Positions 25,703-34,009 of a stretch of 64,000 nt of DNA are shown one piece after another (within the stretch, counting starts at the first letter, position 1; each line of letters begins with the position of its first letter). The position numbers and the translations under genes were made by a program. Source of the stretch: Rhodothermales bacterium. Its GTDB lineage: Bacteria; Bacteroidota; Rhodothermia; Rhodothermales; JAHQVL01. The DNA is taken from contig JAWKNW010000006.1 in NCBI GenBank assembly GCA_041391505.1, positions 124,001-188,000 of the forward strand, in the 5' to 3' direction. The notes below the pieces were generated by a model that saw only the letters and a program-made list of their open reading frames with translations, did not search any database and had not been told where the DNA came from.

Positions 25703-26974
25703 ATGAACGAAACCATCGCGGTCATTCTGGGCGGAGGGGCCGGCAGCCGGCTGCACCCGCTCACCCACAGACGATCGAAACCCGCTGTCCCGCTGGCCGG
25801 CCGTTTTCGGCTGATCGACATCCCGATCTCGAACTGCATCAACTCGGGCATCAACCGCATCTTCGTGCTGACGCAGTTCAACTCGGCCAGCCTCCACAGC
25901 CACATCCAGAATGCCTACCGGTTCGACCGCTTCGACCGGGGCTTCGTGACGATCCAGGCGGCCGAGCAGACCCCCATGTCGACGTCCTGGTTTCAGGGCA
26001 CGGCGGACGCCGTGCGGCGCATCCAGATGCACACCCGCGTGTCCAGGCATTCGCACGTGCTCATCCTGTCCGGCGACCAGTTGTACACCATGGATTATCG
26101 CCTGATGCTGAAGCACCACGAGGACCACGGCGCCGATATCACCATCGCGTCGATCCCCGTGCACGCCAACGACGCCCCCGGGTTCGGCATCCTGAAGACG
26201 GACGACAAGCATCGGATCACCGAGTTTTACGAAAAACCGAAGCCCTACGATCTGGCGGGGAAGGAGAGCCCGGTAGACGACGACATGCGCGACGCCGGCC
26301 GCGTCTTTCTCGCCTCGATGGGGATCTACATCTTCAACAAGGATGTGCTGCGGGATTTGCTGGCGGAAGACGAGAGCCGGCATGACTTCGGCCGGGAGCT
26401 CATCCCGACTGCGATCAAAAAGCGCAACGTCGTCAGCTACCCGTTCAAGGGATACTGGAGCGACATCGGTACGATCAAGTCGTTCTACGACGCGAATATC
26501 ATGCTCACGGCGCCCAAGCCGGAGTTCGACGTGTACGACCCGAATGCGCCGCTGTACACCGAGGTCCGGACGCTGCCGCACGCCAAGATTACGAATGCCG
26601 TCATCCGGAATTCCATTATTGCAGAGGCCAGCGTCATCATCGACAGCGACATCTCCGACTCGGTGATCGGCATCCGATCGCACATCGGGCGGGGGACGAC
26701 GATACGCCGCTCCGTGATCATGGGGGCGGACTACTTCCACTGGCATGATTCTAGCGAACGGGAGCACCTCGAGGGGCCCGATCGGCCGGGCATCGGCGAC
26801 GAGACCTTTATCGAAGGCGCGATCGTCGACAAGAATGTCAGCATCGGCGCAAGGTGCGTGATCGCCAACCGGGCGGGGATCGAAGAAGGAGGAGACGACG
26901 CCACGTTTTATATCAAGGATGGCATCGTGGTCATCCCGAAAAACGTGCGCATCCCGGACGGCACGGTCATCTAA
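25703..26974 (+). CDS. glgC: Glucose-1-phosphate adenylyltransferase (ADP-glucose pyrophosphorylase)
   Basis: Makes ADP-glucose from glucose-1-phosphate and ATP, the committed step of glycogen synthesis. From ATG 25703 it has 423 aa: nucleotidyltransferase domain with GGGAGSRLHPLTHRRSKPAVPLAG (1 copy, near residues 9-32), the PIPVHANDAPGFG-type region and EFYEKPKP, which hold substrate-binding residues, then a C-terminal left-handed beta-helix (about 290-423) built of 'V.I/I..S.I' turns. GAGG lies 8 bases before the ATG. The frame is open to 25616, but the extra 29 residues are not family-like. No other glg gene is adjacent; the GT5-like gene 4.7 kb away probably does not use its product. Confidence 0.95.
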   Translation: MNETIAVILGGGAGSRLHPLTHRRSKPAVPLAGRFRLIDIPISNCINSGINRIFVLTQFNSASLHSHIQNAYRFDRFDRGFVTIQAAEQTPMSTSWFQGTADAVRRIQMHTRVSRHSHVLILSGDQLYTMDYRLMLKHHEDHGADITIASIPVHANDAPGFGILKTDDKHRITEFYEKPKPYDLAGKESPVDDDMRDAGRVFLASMGIYIFNKDVLRDLLAEDESRHDFGRELIPTAIKKRNVVSYPFKGYWSDIGTIKSFYDANIMLTAPKPEFDVYDPNAPLYTEVRTLPHAKITNAVIRNSIIAEASVIIDSDISDSVIGIRSHIGRGTTIRRSVIMGADYFHWHDSSEREHLEGPDRPGIGDETFIEGAIVDKNVSIGARCVIANRAGIEEGGDDATFYIKDGIVVIPKNVRIPDGTVI

Positions 26975-26992
26975 CCGACGGTCATCTAATCG
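26963..26992 (+). repeat. 15-bp tandem duplication across the glgC stop codon
   Basis: ACGGTCATCTAACCG is followed immediately by ACGGTCATCTAATCG (14 of 15 bases equal), so the last codons and TAA of glgC are duplicated downstream. Looks like a recent slippage or duplication event. Confidence 0.85.
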
Positions 26993-27167
26993 AAAGTGCA
27001 ATATTGAAAAAAAACCGAAGTCGCGGCCGGCCCGAAACGATGTGAAGTATCGGGAATTAGAGCGGAAAACCGTCAGGGCCGTTAAGCGGGACCTTTTGTA
27101 ACCGATGCTCCGCATGATGCCGACGCGGCCGGCTCGTACAGATCCTATCGCCAATCCAAGAATTCCT

Positions 27168-27725
27168 ATGCACGCCAATCGCCTTCCTGCTTTCGGGGCC
27201 CTCGTGGTCATGTTGCTTCTGTCTTCGTGCCGTACTTACGGCGGAGACGGCACCGAGCAGGGCACGTATGATGAAATCTCGAAAATGGCGGCCTCTTTCG
27301 AGGATGACCTGGCCAGTGCCCGCAACGAATTGCCGGTACTGCAGCGGGCGGCGCAGGGCAATCCCGGGCTTCAGGTCTTTGTCCACCAGTTCGAAGCCCA
27401 GCTCGAACGGCATGCCGCGCTCGTTGCGCACCAGGAGGAAGTGATTGCCGGGCTGAAGGTGAAAACGGGTCCGCTGGGCCGGCTCACCACGTCATACCGC
27501 GATCTCAATCGTACGCTCGGCGCCATGATTTCCGAACAGCGCGAGATGCAGATCGGTTATGAAGACCTCGCCATGGACGTGCGGAAAGCCGTTATGGGCG
27601 ATGCGTTCCAGGCTGAGATGCCGGAGGAGATCGGCCGTTATCAGATCGCCCCGCCGTATTACGAGAAGTTGCGTTATGCGCTGGAGCGCGCGCGGCTCCA
27701 ACTGGATACCGCCGTGACCGGCTGA
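27168..27725 (+). CDS. Hypothetical helical lipoprotein
   Basis: Lipoprotein of 185 aa from ATG 27168. Signal sequence (LPAFGALVVMLLLSSC) with lipobox LLSSC near residue 20, then a mature part that is almost all helical and charged (EISKMAASFEDDLASARNEL; FEAQLERHAALVAHQEEVIA; ISEQREMQIGYEDLAMDVRK), probably a coiled-coil hairpin. No family is recognised. An earlier in-frame start (27105) would add a non-hydrophobic leader and was rejected. A strong terminator follows 24 bases after the stop, so it is likely a single-gene transcript or the end of the glgC transcript. Confidence 0.75.
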   Translation: MHANRLPAFGALVVMLLLSSCRTYGGDGTEQGTYDEISKMAASFEDDLASARNELPVLQRAAQGNPGLQVFVHQFEAQLERHAALVAHQEEVIAGLKVKTGPLGRLTTSYRDLNRTLGAMISEQREMQIGYEDLAMDVRKAVMGDAFQAEMPEEIGRYQIAPPYYEKLRYALERARLQLDTAVTG

Positions 27726-27748
27726 CGCCAGAATTTCCTGGTATGAGG

Positions 27749-27787
27749 AGCCTGCGGGATCACGATCGCGCAGGCTTTCTTTTTATC
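27749..27787 (+). terminator. Rho-independent terminator after the lipoprotein gene
   Basis: AGCCTGCG and CGCAGGCT form an 8-bp stem with a 12-base loop, followed by TTCTTTTTAT. Confidence 0.92.
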
Positions 27788-27907
27788 TTGACGTTCTGTG
27801 ACGACTGTGAGATGGATCGCGGCACGCAATGGTAATTCCGGTTTGGAGAATGCCGTTCCGCCCGCTGTCTGCTGTCTGAATCACCGATACTCCGAAGCCT
27901 GGAATAT

Positions 27908-29944
27908 ATGTCTCGACCCCGTGCCCATACCCTCGTTCTCGGCATCCTGTTTATGACCTGCGGCATCGCGTCAACGGCCGTTGCGCAGGAGTCGCCGGCC
28001 AGGAACGATACGCTCATGCATCACGCGCTGGCCGAGATCGTCATCAATTCCGATGGGTCGGCCCCGCAGGAGACCTATACCGTTCAGCGGATCGCGCTGC
28101 GCCAGCTCGAGCGTCAGAATGCCTCGGTCGTGGCCGAATTTGCGCGCGCGATTCCCGCGGCGTTTGTCCAGACCAATTCGCGCGGTGAATCCCTGATCTA
28201 TCTTCGCAGCGCCGGCGAACGCCAGGTCGCCCTCTTTTTTAACGGGGCATCCATGAACGTACCGTGGGATAACCGCCTCAACCTGGAGATGATACCCACC
28301 GGTATGATCGGCGGGATGACGGTTGCCAAAGGGGTGCCTTCGATCCTCTATGGCACCAACGTTTCCGGCGGCGTCATCAATGTGACCTCACGGGAGCTGG
28401 ACTACATCGGCCACGAAACCTACGTCGATGGGCACTACGGCAGCCTCGACGACGTGCGGGTTGGCATCGGCCACCTCTACAACAGCGGCCCGCTGCATGT
28501 GGGCGTTTCCGCCGGCTACGTCTCGCGAAACGGGATTCCGCTGGCCGACCGATCCTTCGCGCCGTTCAGCCAGGGCAGCGACCGGATGCGGACCAACACC
28601 GATCGCGAACTCGTGAACATGTTCGGCGAGGCCGATTACCGGTTCAAAAACGGCATTCAGGCCGGTCTGAGCCTGATGCATATCGAGGGACAGTTCGGTG
28701 TCGCCCCGGAGGGCCATCTGGACCCCGAGGAGGCCTCCGTCCGCTTCTGGCGGTATCCGGAGTGGAATAACACCATGGCCATCCTGAATACGACGATCCC
28801 GATCGGGGTGACGACGGTGGTCAAGGGTGCGCTGTGGACCGGGCAGTTCGGGCAGACGATCGATCAATTCGGTTCGGTCGACTATGCCGAGGTGGCGCAG
28901 CAGCAGGTGGATGGCGACAACACGTTCGGGCTCCGGCTCTCGGCCTTGCGTAGCCTCGGGCCGCACCAGCTCACCCTGGCATTCAACGGTTTGACGTCGT
29001 TGCACGAGGAGATCGTTTATGCGCGGGACGATGCAAATCGGCTGGTGTCCGCCAACGGGATGCAGCGTTACCGGCAGCATGTCTTCAGCGCCGGCGCCGA
29101 GTTCGCGTTCCGCCTCGCCGAGCCGCTGAAGCTCGTCGCCGGCGGCAGCCTCGACGGCATCGCGACGCCGGAAACGGGTGACAAGCCGGGGCGCGATCCC
29201 CTGCTCGACTATGCGGTGAACACCGGGCTCTCTTATGCCCTCTCAGAGGCCTGGACGCTGCGCGCCTCGGCGGGGCGCAAGGTTCGTTTTGCGACGATGC
29301 GCGAACTCTTCGGCGAGGCGCTCAACCGGTTTCTCCTCAATCCCGACTTGAAACCGGAGACGTCTGTGGTCACGGAAATCGGCGTCTCGACCTATCGGGA
29401 AGCATTCCAGGGCGAGTTTGTCGTCTTTCATTACCGCGTCCACGACACGATCGATCAGCATAACGTGGAGGTCGACGGCCGCCGGCTGCGTCAGCGCATC
29501 AACCTCGAAGGGAGCCGCGTCTATGGCGTGGAGGCCGCCGGCCGCTACGACCTGAATCCGCTATGGACGGTCGAGGGACACGCCGCGCTGATGCATGCGC
29601 GCGGCATCGAGGACGGAACGTCGATTCGGCTCACCGAGAAGCCGGAAGCCCTGGGCGCGCTGGCGCTGGAATATGGCAGAAAGGAAGGGCTGTCGCTGAT
29701 GGTGCAGGGCGAATTCACCGGCCGGGCTTACGGGCGCGATGAGGATAACGCGCTCGTCGCGCTGCCTACGGCGCTGACGATCGATCTGAAAGCCGGCTAC
29801 GGATTCGAGATTCCCGGTCTTTCCTCGCGCCACGCCGAATTTTATCTCCGGGGCGACAATCTGACCGACGAAATCGTGCTGCCGCAACTCGGCCTGCCGG
29901 CGCCCGGACGGACGATCTCCGCCGGCATCGCACTCCAGCTCTAG
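27908..29944 (+). CDS. TonB-dependent outer-membrane receptor
   Basis: Active-transport receptor in the outer membrane, 678 aa. Signal peptide (TLVLGILFMTCGIASTAVAQ) precedes a possible TonB box (ALAEIVINSD, about 38-47), then a plug domain (about 50-160; YLRSAGERQVALFFNGASMN and VAKGVPSILYGTNVSGGVIN) and a 22-strand-type barrel to the C-terminus, which ends GISAGIALQL-like with aromatic-poor last strand. The C-terminal barrel carries GDNLTDEIVLPQLGLPAPGR, typical for this family. No substrate partner (SusD, siderophore or cobalamin genes) is adjacent, so the ligand is unknown. No riboswitch was seen upstream. Confidence 0.9.
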   Translation: MSRPRAHTLVLGILFMTCGIASTAVAQESPARNDTLMHHALAEIVINSDGSAPQETYTVQRIALRQLERQNASVVAEFARAIPAAFVQTNSRGESLIYLRSAGERQVALFFNGASMNVPWDNRLNLEMIPTGMIGGMTVAKGVPSILYGTNVSGGVINVTSRELDYIGHETYVDGHYGSLDDVRVGIGHLYNSGPLHVGVSAGYVSRNGIPLADRSFAPFSQGSDRMRTNTDRELVNMFGEADYRFKNGIQAGLSLMHIEGQFGVAPEGHLDPEEASVRFWRYPEWNNTMAILNTTIPIGVTTVVKGALWTGQFGQTIDQFGSVDYAEVAQQQVDGDNTFGLRLSALRSLGPHQLTLAFNGLTSLHEEIVYARDDANRLVSANGMQRYRQHVFSAGAEFAFRLAEPLKLVAGGSLDGIATPETGDKPGRDPLLDYAVNTGLSYALSEAWTLRASAGRKVRFATMRELFGEALNRFLLNPDLKPETSVVTEIGVSTYREAFQGEFVVFHYRVHDTIDQHNVEVDGRRLRQRINLEGSRVYGVEAAGRYDLNPLWTVEGHAALMHARGIEDGTSIRLTEKPEALGALALEYGRKEGLSLMVQGEFTGRAYGRDEDNALVALPTALTIDLKAGYGFEIPGLSSRHAEFYLRGDNLTDEIVLPQLGLPAPGRTISAGIALQL

Positions 29945-29999
29945 AAGCGACCTCACATCGGCTGCCGTCTGCTCCCACGCCGGCGACGCGCGGGGCCTT

Positions 30000-30959
30000 T
30001 CACTGCGTCATGCTTTCGATATACTGGAACGCATCCTGCTGGTTGGACGAGATCAGGTGTTCGAGATCCTGTGTGTTTTTGCCGCAGGACTGGGCCAGCA
30101 GCGCCAGTTCGGGAATAAACGAGAACGCAAAATCGGGGCGGACTTCATCGAAGGCGGTCTGGCCCTCGGCCGCCAGCGCATCGCGGTAGGCGCAGACTTG
30201 CTCGGCCACGTTCACGCTCACCTTGAGGCTGAGCGCCAGCGTCCGAAGCATCGGGTCCTCGATATGCCCCGGCGTCAGATACGATTCGATCAGCTCGCCG
30301 ATCGGCGACGGCAAATTCCAGTGTGCGGCGGCGATGCCGCCCAGCTGCGTGTGGTCGATGCCCAGCCGGTTCAACTCGGCCTCGGCCGAAGGCGCGTAGC
30401 CGGTTCGGTTTTCTTCCCAGAGGTCGGCGTATTCGTCGGGATTGTTGTAGAGCAACACCAGCCGGCCCACGCTGTGCAGCAGCCCTGTGGTGTAGGCCGT
30501 CGCCATGTGGGAGACCTGGATCCGGCTCGAGAGCAAACGCATGAAAAATCCGGTGCCCACGCTGATGCGAATCAGCTTTTCGAGGAGGGCGGCGTGCGCT
30601 TTCGAGGTCACGCTCTTGCGCACGCCGACGTAGCCGGACGTAAGCACGATGTTGCTGACTTCCATAAAGCCGATCATGACGATGGCTTTGCTGATGTCGT
30701 CAAAATGACGCTGCAGCCCGTAATAGGCCGAGTTGATGCGGCGCAAAACGGACGACACCACGACGGGGTCCATCTCCACGATTTCGATGAGCCGTTCGGT
30801 GCTCGGCGCCTCGCTCTTGTTGGAGAGGAGGGCGGAGATTTCCGATACCGTCCTCGAGAGCGGAGGAAAACGCAATTCCAGGTCGTAAAGCAACTGGGAT
30901 CGCTGATCGGTTTCCTTGTGGCCTTCGTGTATCATAGACGGCATGGCGATGGCTGACAT
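30000..30959 (-). CDS. HDOD-domain signalling protein
   Basis: Cytosolic protein of 319 aa with an HDOD domain (about 30-235): FPPLSRTVSEISALL, DPVVVSSVLRRINSAYYGLQ, ISKAIVMIGFMEVSNIVL and TTGLLHSVGRLVLLYNNP. HDOD is an HD-domain relative without the full metal-binding HD pair, found in two-component and c-di-GMP-linked regulators. Here it stands alone with a helical C-terminal extension. Last gene in the run pyrF, DUF2851, ABM, HDOD on the minus strand. Target and signal unknown. Confidence 0.87.
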   Translation of the reverse strand: MSAIAMPSMIHEGHKETDQRSQLLYDLELRFPPLSRTVSEISALLSNKSEAPSTERLIEIVEMDPVVVSSVLRRINSAYYGLQRHFDDISKAIVMIGFMEVSNIVLTSGYVGVRKSVTSKAHAALLEKLIRISVGTGFFMRLLSSRIQVSHMATAYTTGLLHSVGRLVLLYNNPDEYADLWEENRTGYAPSAEAELNRLGIDHTQLGGIAAAHWNLPSPIGELIESYLTPGHIEDPMLRTLALSLKVSVNVAEQVCAYRDALAAEGQTAFDEVRPDFAFSFIPELALLAQSCGKNTQDLEHLISSNQQDAFQYIESMTQ

Positions 30960-31033
30960 GGGCAGGCCCGTGGGAGGCCGCAGGGATTATCTATCGGGGT
31001 CGCATCGGTATTATCGGAGCAGAACCCCCCTGG

Positions 31034-31333
31034 TTAAGCGTCGACTACACATAAACTCCGGTAGCTGTGCGCGACTGCCGGCTCGGCAAAGAGCGGTTTC
31101 GTTTGCCGCCAGACGGACCGGAAGTAGTCACTCGATCGGTAGGCTTCCAGCGACGCCTCGTCGGCCCAGAGCGAATACGTGGTGCGGATGGCGGGCGCCG
31201 AGGTGTCGGCCAGCAGTTCGAGGTGCCGGCATCCCGGGAAGGCGCGTATGGTGGGCGATGTCGCTGCGAATAGCGCGTCGAAGGCGGCAACGGCGTCCGG
31301 TTGGAGGGTGAGGCGTACGATGCGGATGATCAC
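31034..31333 (-). CDS. ABM-superfamily (antibiotic biosynthesis monooxygenase-like) protein
   Basis: Small alpha/beta-barrel protein of 99 aa: MIIRIVRLTLQPDAVAAFDA, FPGCRHLELLADTSAP, TTYSLWADEASLEAYRSSDY, FRSVWRQTKPLF, which is the ferredoxin-like dimeric ABM/Dabb pattern. Start is GTG 31333. Such proteins range from quinone monooxygenases to heme-degrading enzymes; nothing here fixes the substrate. It lies 37 bases after a DUF2851 gene. Confidence 0.8.
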   Translation of the reverse strand: MIIRIVRLTLQPDAVAAFDALFAATSPTIRAFPGCRHLELLADTSAPAIRTTYSLWADEASLEAYRSSDYFRSVWRQTKPLFAEPAVAHSYRSLCVVDA

Positions 31334-31370
31334 GGCGGCAGGCTGTCAGATGATAGGGATCGCCGTGCAT

Positions 31371-32855
31371 CTACCGGCCGCTATCGGGCAGGATCCCCGG
31401 CCCGGGTGGTACCGAGGGCGCTTCGGTGAGCTGCCGGCCGATCTCGCAAGACAGGCACCGCGCCTCCTGGCAGTACGATCTGAACAGCGCGTGCAGGCCC
31501 TGGGTGGCCACGGCGTGCTGCGGGATGCGTTCGAGGGCATCGAATCGCGCGGTGATGTGGTCGCGCTCGGGCTTGCAGCGTCTTAGCGCGGCGAAGACGG
31601 CCTCTTCCAGCGCCATATCCTGGTGTTGCTCGGCGACGAGCGCCAGCAGCGGTGCGACGGCATTGAGGAGGATCCGTTCGCGCCGCGGTCGTCCGATGCC
31701 GGCGTCATGATGGCTGCGGCTCCGTTTCCCGAAGCGGTAGTGCTCGTTCCAGAAACGCGACGGCGGGGTATCGAACAGCGCGAAGAAGGCATCCGGCGAC
31801 GCGCCGCTTCGAAGCGCGCGGATGGCGTCGCCCACCGGATCCTGGTGCAGGAAACCGCCGGACTGGATGAGCGCCGCGGCCTGGGCGATGCGGAGCGTGG
31901 GGAAGTTGGCGGGCCGGAGCCGGAAAAACTGCCACGCCGACGCGGACATCGGCACGATGCCCAGCCGGGCGTTCAGGGCCTCGTAGCGTGTTTCGAGCTC
32001 GACGATGGCATCCGATGCGGGTCGGTCCGAACGAAGGAGGGCCGTGCGGGGTACGGGCAGGAAGCCGGCGGTGCCCAGGTGCAGGGCCTCCAGGTCGAGC
32101 GGATCGACGAGCCGGCGCACGATCGACAGCGGAAGCCGGCGCGCCAGTTCCTCGAGCGCGTGGCCGTTCGGCTCCGCGCCGAGCGCGTGAAACACGGCTC
32201 GATGCAGCATCGACTCCAGATCGGGCTCGGCCAGATAGGCGTTCGCCAGTTCGGTCTTGCGCGACGCCACGCGCCGAACGCCGAGCGTTTCGATCCATCG
32301 CCCCACGCGTTGCGGATCGACCTGGCCGAGCATCGACGCGCACGGCAGGCTGTCCTGCTGCAGCCGGTGGAAGTCGTAGAGCAGGCTCCGGAGCGGGGCT
32401 TGCAACCGCGGCGCCAGGACGCATTCGGGGAGGACGACCCCGTCCTCGCGCCGGAGCCGGCCGGTGAAGACGTCGGGAAAGAGCGTCACATGGAGCACCG
32501 TGCCGTTGTATGCCGGATCGCGTTCGTGCCGGTGGGATTGCCAGTCGCCGGAAGCGATGTGCAGTTCGATGTCCCCGTCGAGCCAGGCGCCCTCGATCTC
32601 GATACGCGCATCCCGGAAGTCGGGACCGCCGTGGGGGTTGGGCAGACCGGGATGCGCCACCTGAAGCCTTCGGCCGTCGACCAGGCTCAATTCCGCCCGA
32701 TCGAAGCGCTGCGTGGCCCAGATGTCGTGGAGGAGGCGTTCGGGGACGCGCGCCGGCGAGGGCGGCTCGTGGAGGTGGACTTCAACCCATGCGCCGTCGA
32801 ATCCGTACACATACCAGCGTTCGGATGAGGCAGAAGCAGAGCGGGGATCGGACAT
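31371..32855 (-). CDS. DUF2851 family protein
   Basis: Protein of 494 aa matching the DUF2851 family typical of Bacteroidota: LLHDIWATQRFDR, then HPGLPNPHGGPDFRDARIEI, DGDIELHIASGDWQSHRHER and DPAYNGTVLHVTLFPD, where conserved His and Asp residues could form an active site. The C-terminus carries a Cys-rich CQEARCLSCEIG segment near residue 475. No signal peptide or TM helix. Function is unknown. Sits 89 bases downstream of pyrF. Confidence 0.85.
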   Translation of the reverse strand: MSDPRSASASSERWYVYGFDGAWVEVHLHEPPSPARVPERLLHDIWATQRFDRAELSLVDGRRLQVAHPGLPNPHGGPDFRDARIEIEGAWLDGDIELHIASGDWQSHRHERDPAYNGTVLHVTLFPDVFTGRLRREDGVVLPECVLAPRLQAPLRSLLYDFHRLQQDSLPCASMLGQVDPQRVGRWIETLGVRRVASRKTELANAYLAEPDLESMLHRAVFHALGAEPNGHALEELARRLPLSIVRRLVDPLDLEALHLGTAGFLPVPRTALLRSDRPASDAIVELETRYEALNARLGIVPMSASAWQFFRLRPANFPTLRIAQAAALIQSGGFLHQDPVGDAIRALRSGASPDAFFALFDTPPSRFWNEHYRFGKRSRSHHDAGIGRPRRERILLNAVAPLLALVAEQHQDMALEEAVFAALRRCKPERDHITARFDALERIPQHAVATQGLHALFRSYCQEARCLSCEIGRQLTEAPSVPPGPGILPDSGR

Positions 32856-32944
32856 GTCCGCATGCGATGTCGAGGTGGCTGGAAAGGGATCATCCTTCTA
32901 GACACCTGCCCGCGGTGCGGCATACCGTCTGCGCCGCAGAAAAA

Positions 32945-33766
32945 TCAGGCGATGACGGCGTTCAGTTCGTCGCGCTGTCGCAGGGCGGCCTGCGCGGACG
33001 CCTCGGCAAAATCGGCTCCCGATGACGCGAAGAGGATATTCCGGCTGCTGTTGACGAGGTTCAGGCCGTACCCGGTCCCGGCCGCCTGGAGGATCGACCG
33101 GGCGTCGCCGCCCTGGGCGCCGATGCCGGGGATGAGAAAGGGAAGGGAGGGGCAGGCCTCGCGGATGGCGCGAACGGGGCCGGCGTCGGAGGCGCCCACG
33201 ACCAGGCCGGCTTCGCCGGGCCAGCGCCCATCCCACTGGCTTGCGAGGCGCGCGGTGCGCAGGTACAGTTTTTCGCCGTCCACCTCGAGCTCCTGGAGGT
33301 CCGCGCCGCCGGGGTTCGACGTGCGGGCCAGGATAAAGATCGCCTTGCCGGGGAATTGCAGGAAGGGCTCCACGGAGTCGCCCCCCATATACGGAGAGAC
33401 CGTGCAGGCGTCGAACCCGAGATCCTCAAACACCGATCGCGCGTAAAACTGGGCCGAGTTGCCGATATCGCCACGTTTCGCGTCGGCGATGGCGATGGTG
33501 TCGTCGGGCAGGAGACGCCGGGTCTTTTCGAGCGCCTCCCAGCCGGCGGCGCCGAAGGCTTCGTAGAAGGCGAAGTTGATCTTGTACGCGCTGGCGTAGG
33601 GCTTTGTGGCCTCGATGATGGCCGCGTTGAAGGCGACGATGGCCTCGGCCGGCGTGTGGCTCCGACGCAGCGCATCAGGCAGTTTGGGGAGATCCGGATC
33701 CAGGCCGATACAAAGCAGGGAGCGTTTGTTTTCCTGGGCGAGCGTCAGCTTTCGGGCGAAGGTCAT
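32945..33766 (-). CDS. pyrF: Orotidine 5'-phosphate decarboxylase (type 2)
   Basis: Last step of UMP synthesis: decarboxylation of OMP. From ATG 33766 it has 273 aa, the length of the type-2 (PyrF, mycobacterial/Bacteroidota) subgroup. The catalytic motif DAKRGDIGNSA (near 90-100) and LLCIGLDPDLPKLP at the N-terminus identify it; PGIGAQGGD and the NSSRNILFAS phosphate loop complete the barrel. The open frame reaches 33817, but the extra residues are Arg-rich and upstream of the fold. Divergent from the acyl-CoA dehydrogenase gene. Confidence 0.96.
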   Translation of the reverse strand: MTFARKLTLAQENKRSLLCIGLDPDLPKLPDALRRSHTPAEAIVAFNAAIIEATKPYASAYKINFAFYEAFGAAGWEALEKTRRLLPDDTIAIADAKRGDIGNSAQFYARSVFEDLGFDACTVSPYMGGDSVEPFLQFPGKAIFILARTSNPGGADLQELEVDGEKLYLRTARLASQWDGRWPGEAGLVVGASDAGPVRAIREACPSLPFLIPGIGAQGGDARSILQAAGTGYGLNLVNSSRNILFASSGADFAEASAQAALRQRDELNAVIA

Positions 33767-34009
33767 GCGGTCAAACGGGCGTCGATGGCGGCGTACAGCG
33801 GGCACCCGAATATACATCCACCGAACCCTGAAATGTCTATGGAGCTTCCGCGAATCGGGAGGAACCGGATTCGACCGTCCCGTGTAGTCAACCGACCCTC
33901 GGCGGAAGGGCTTTCATCCAATCGGCGCTTCGACGCATCTTTGCCGATCACGGTGTCGTTACCTGTTCTATGCCCCGTTCGGGCTTGATTTATAGATGAT
34001 GGAGGACGT

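Noticed and set aside
27790..27907. Possible cobalamin riboswitch before the TonB-dependent receptor
   Set aside because: The 118-base leader lacks the B12-box core and conserved stems as far as I can see.
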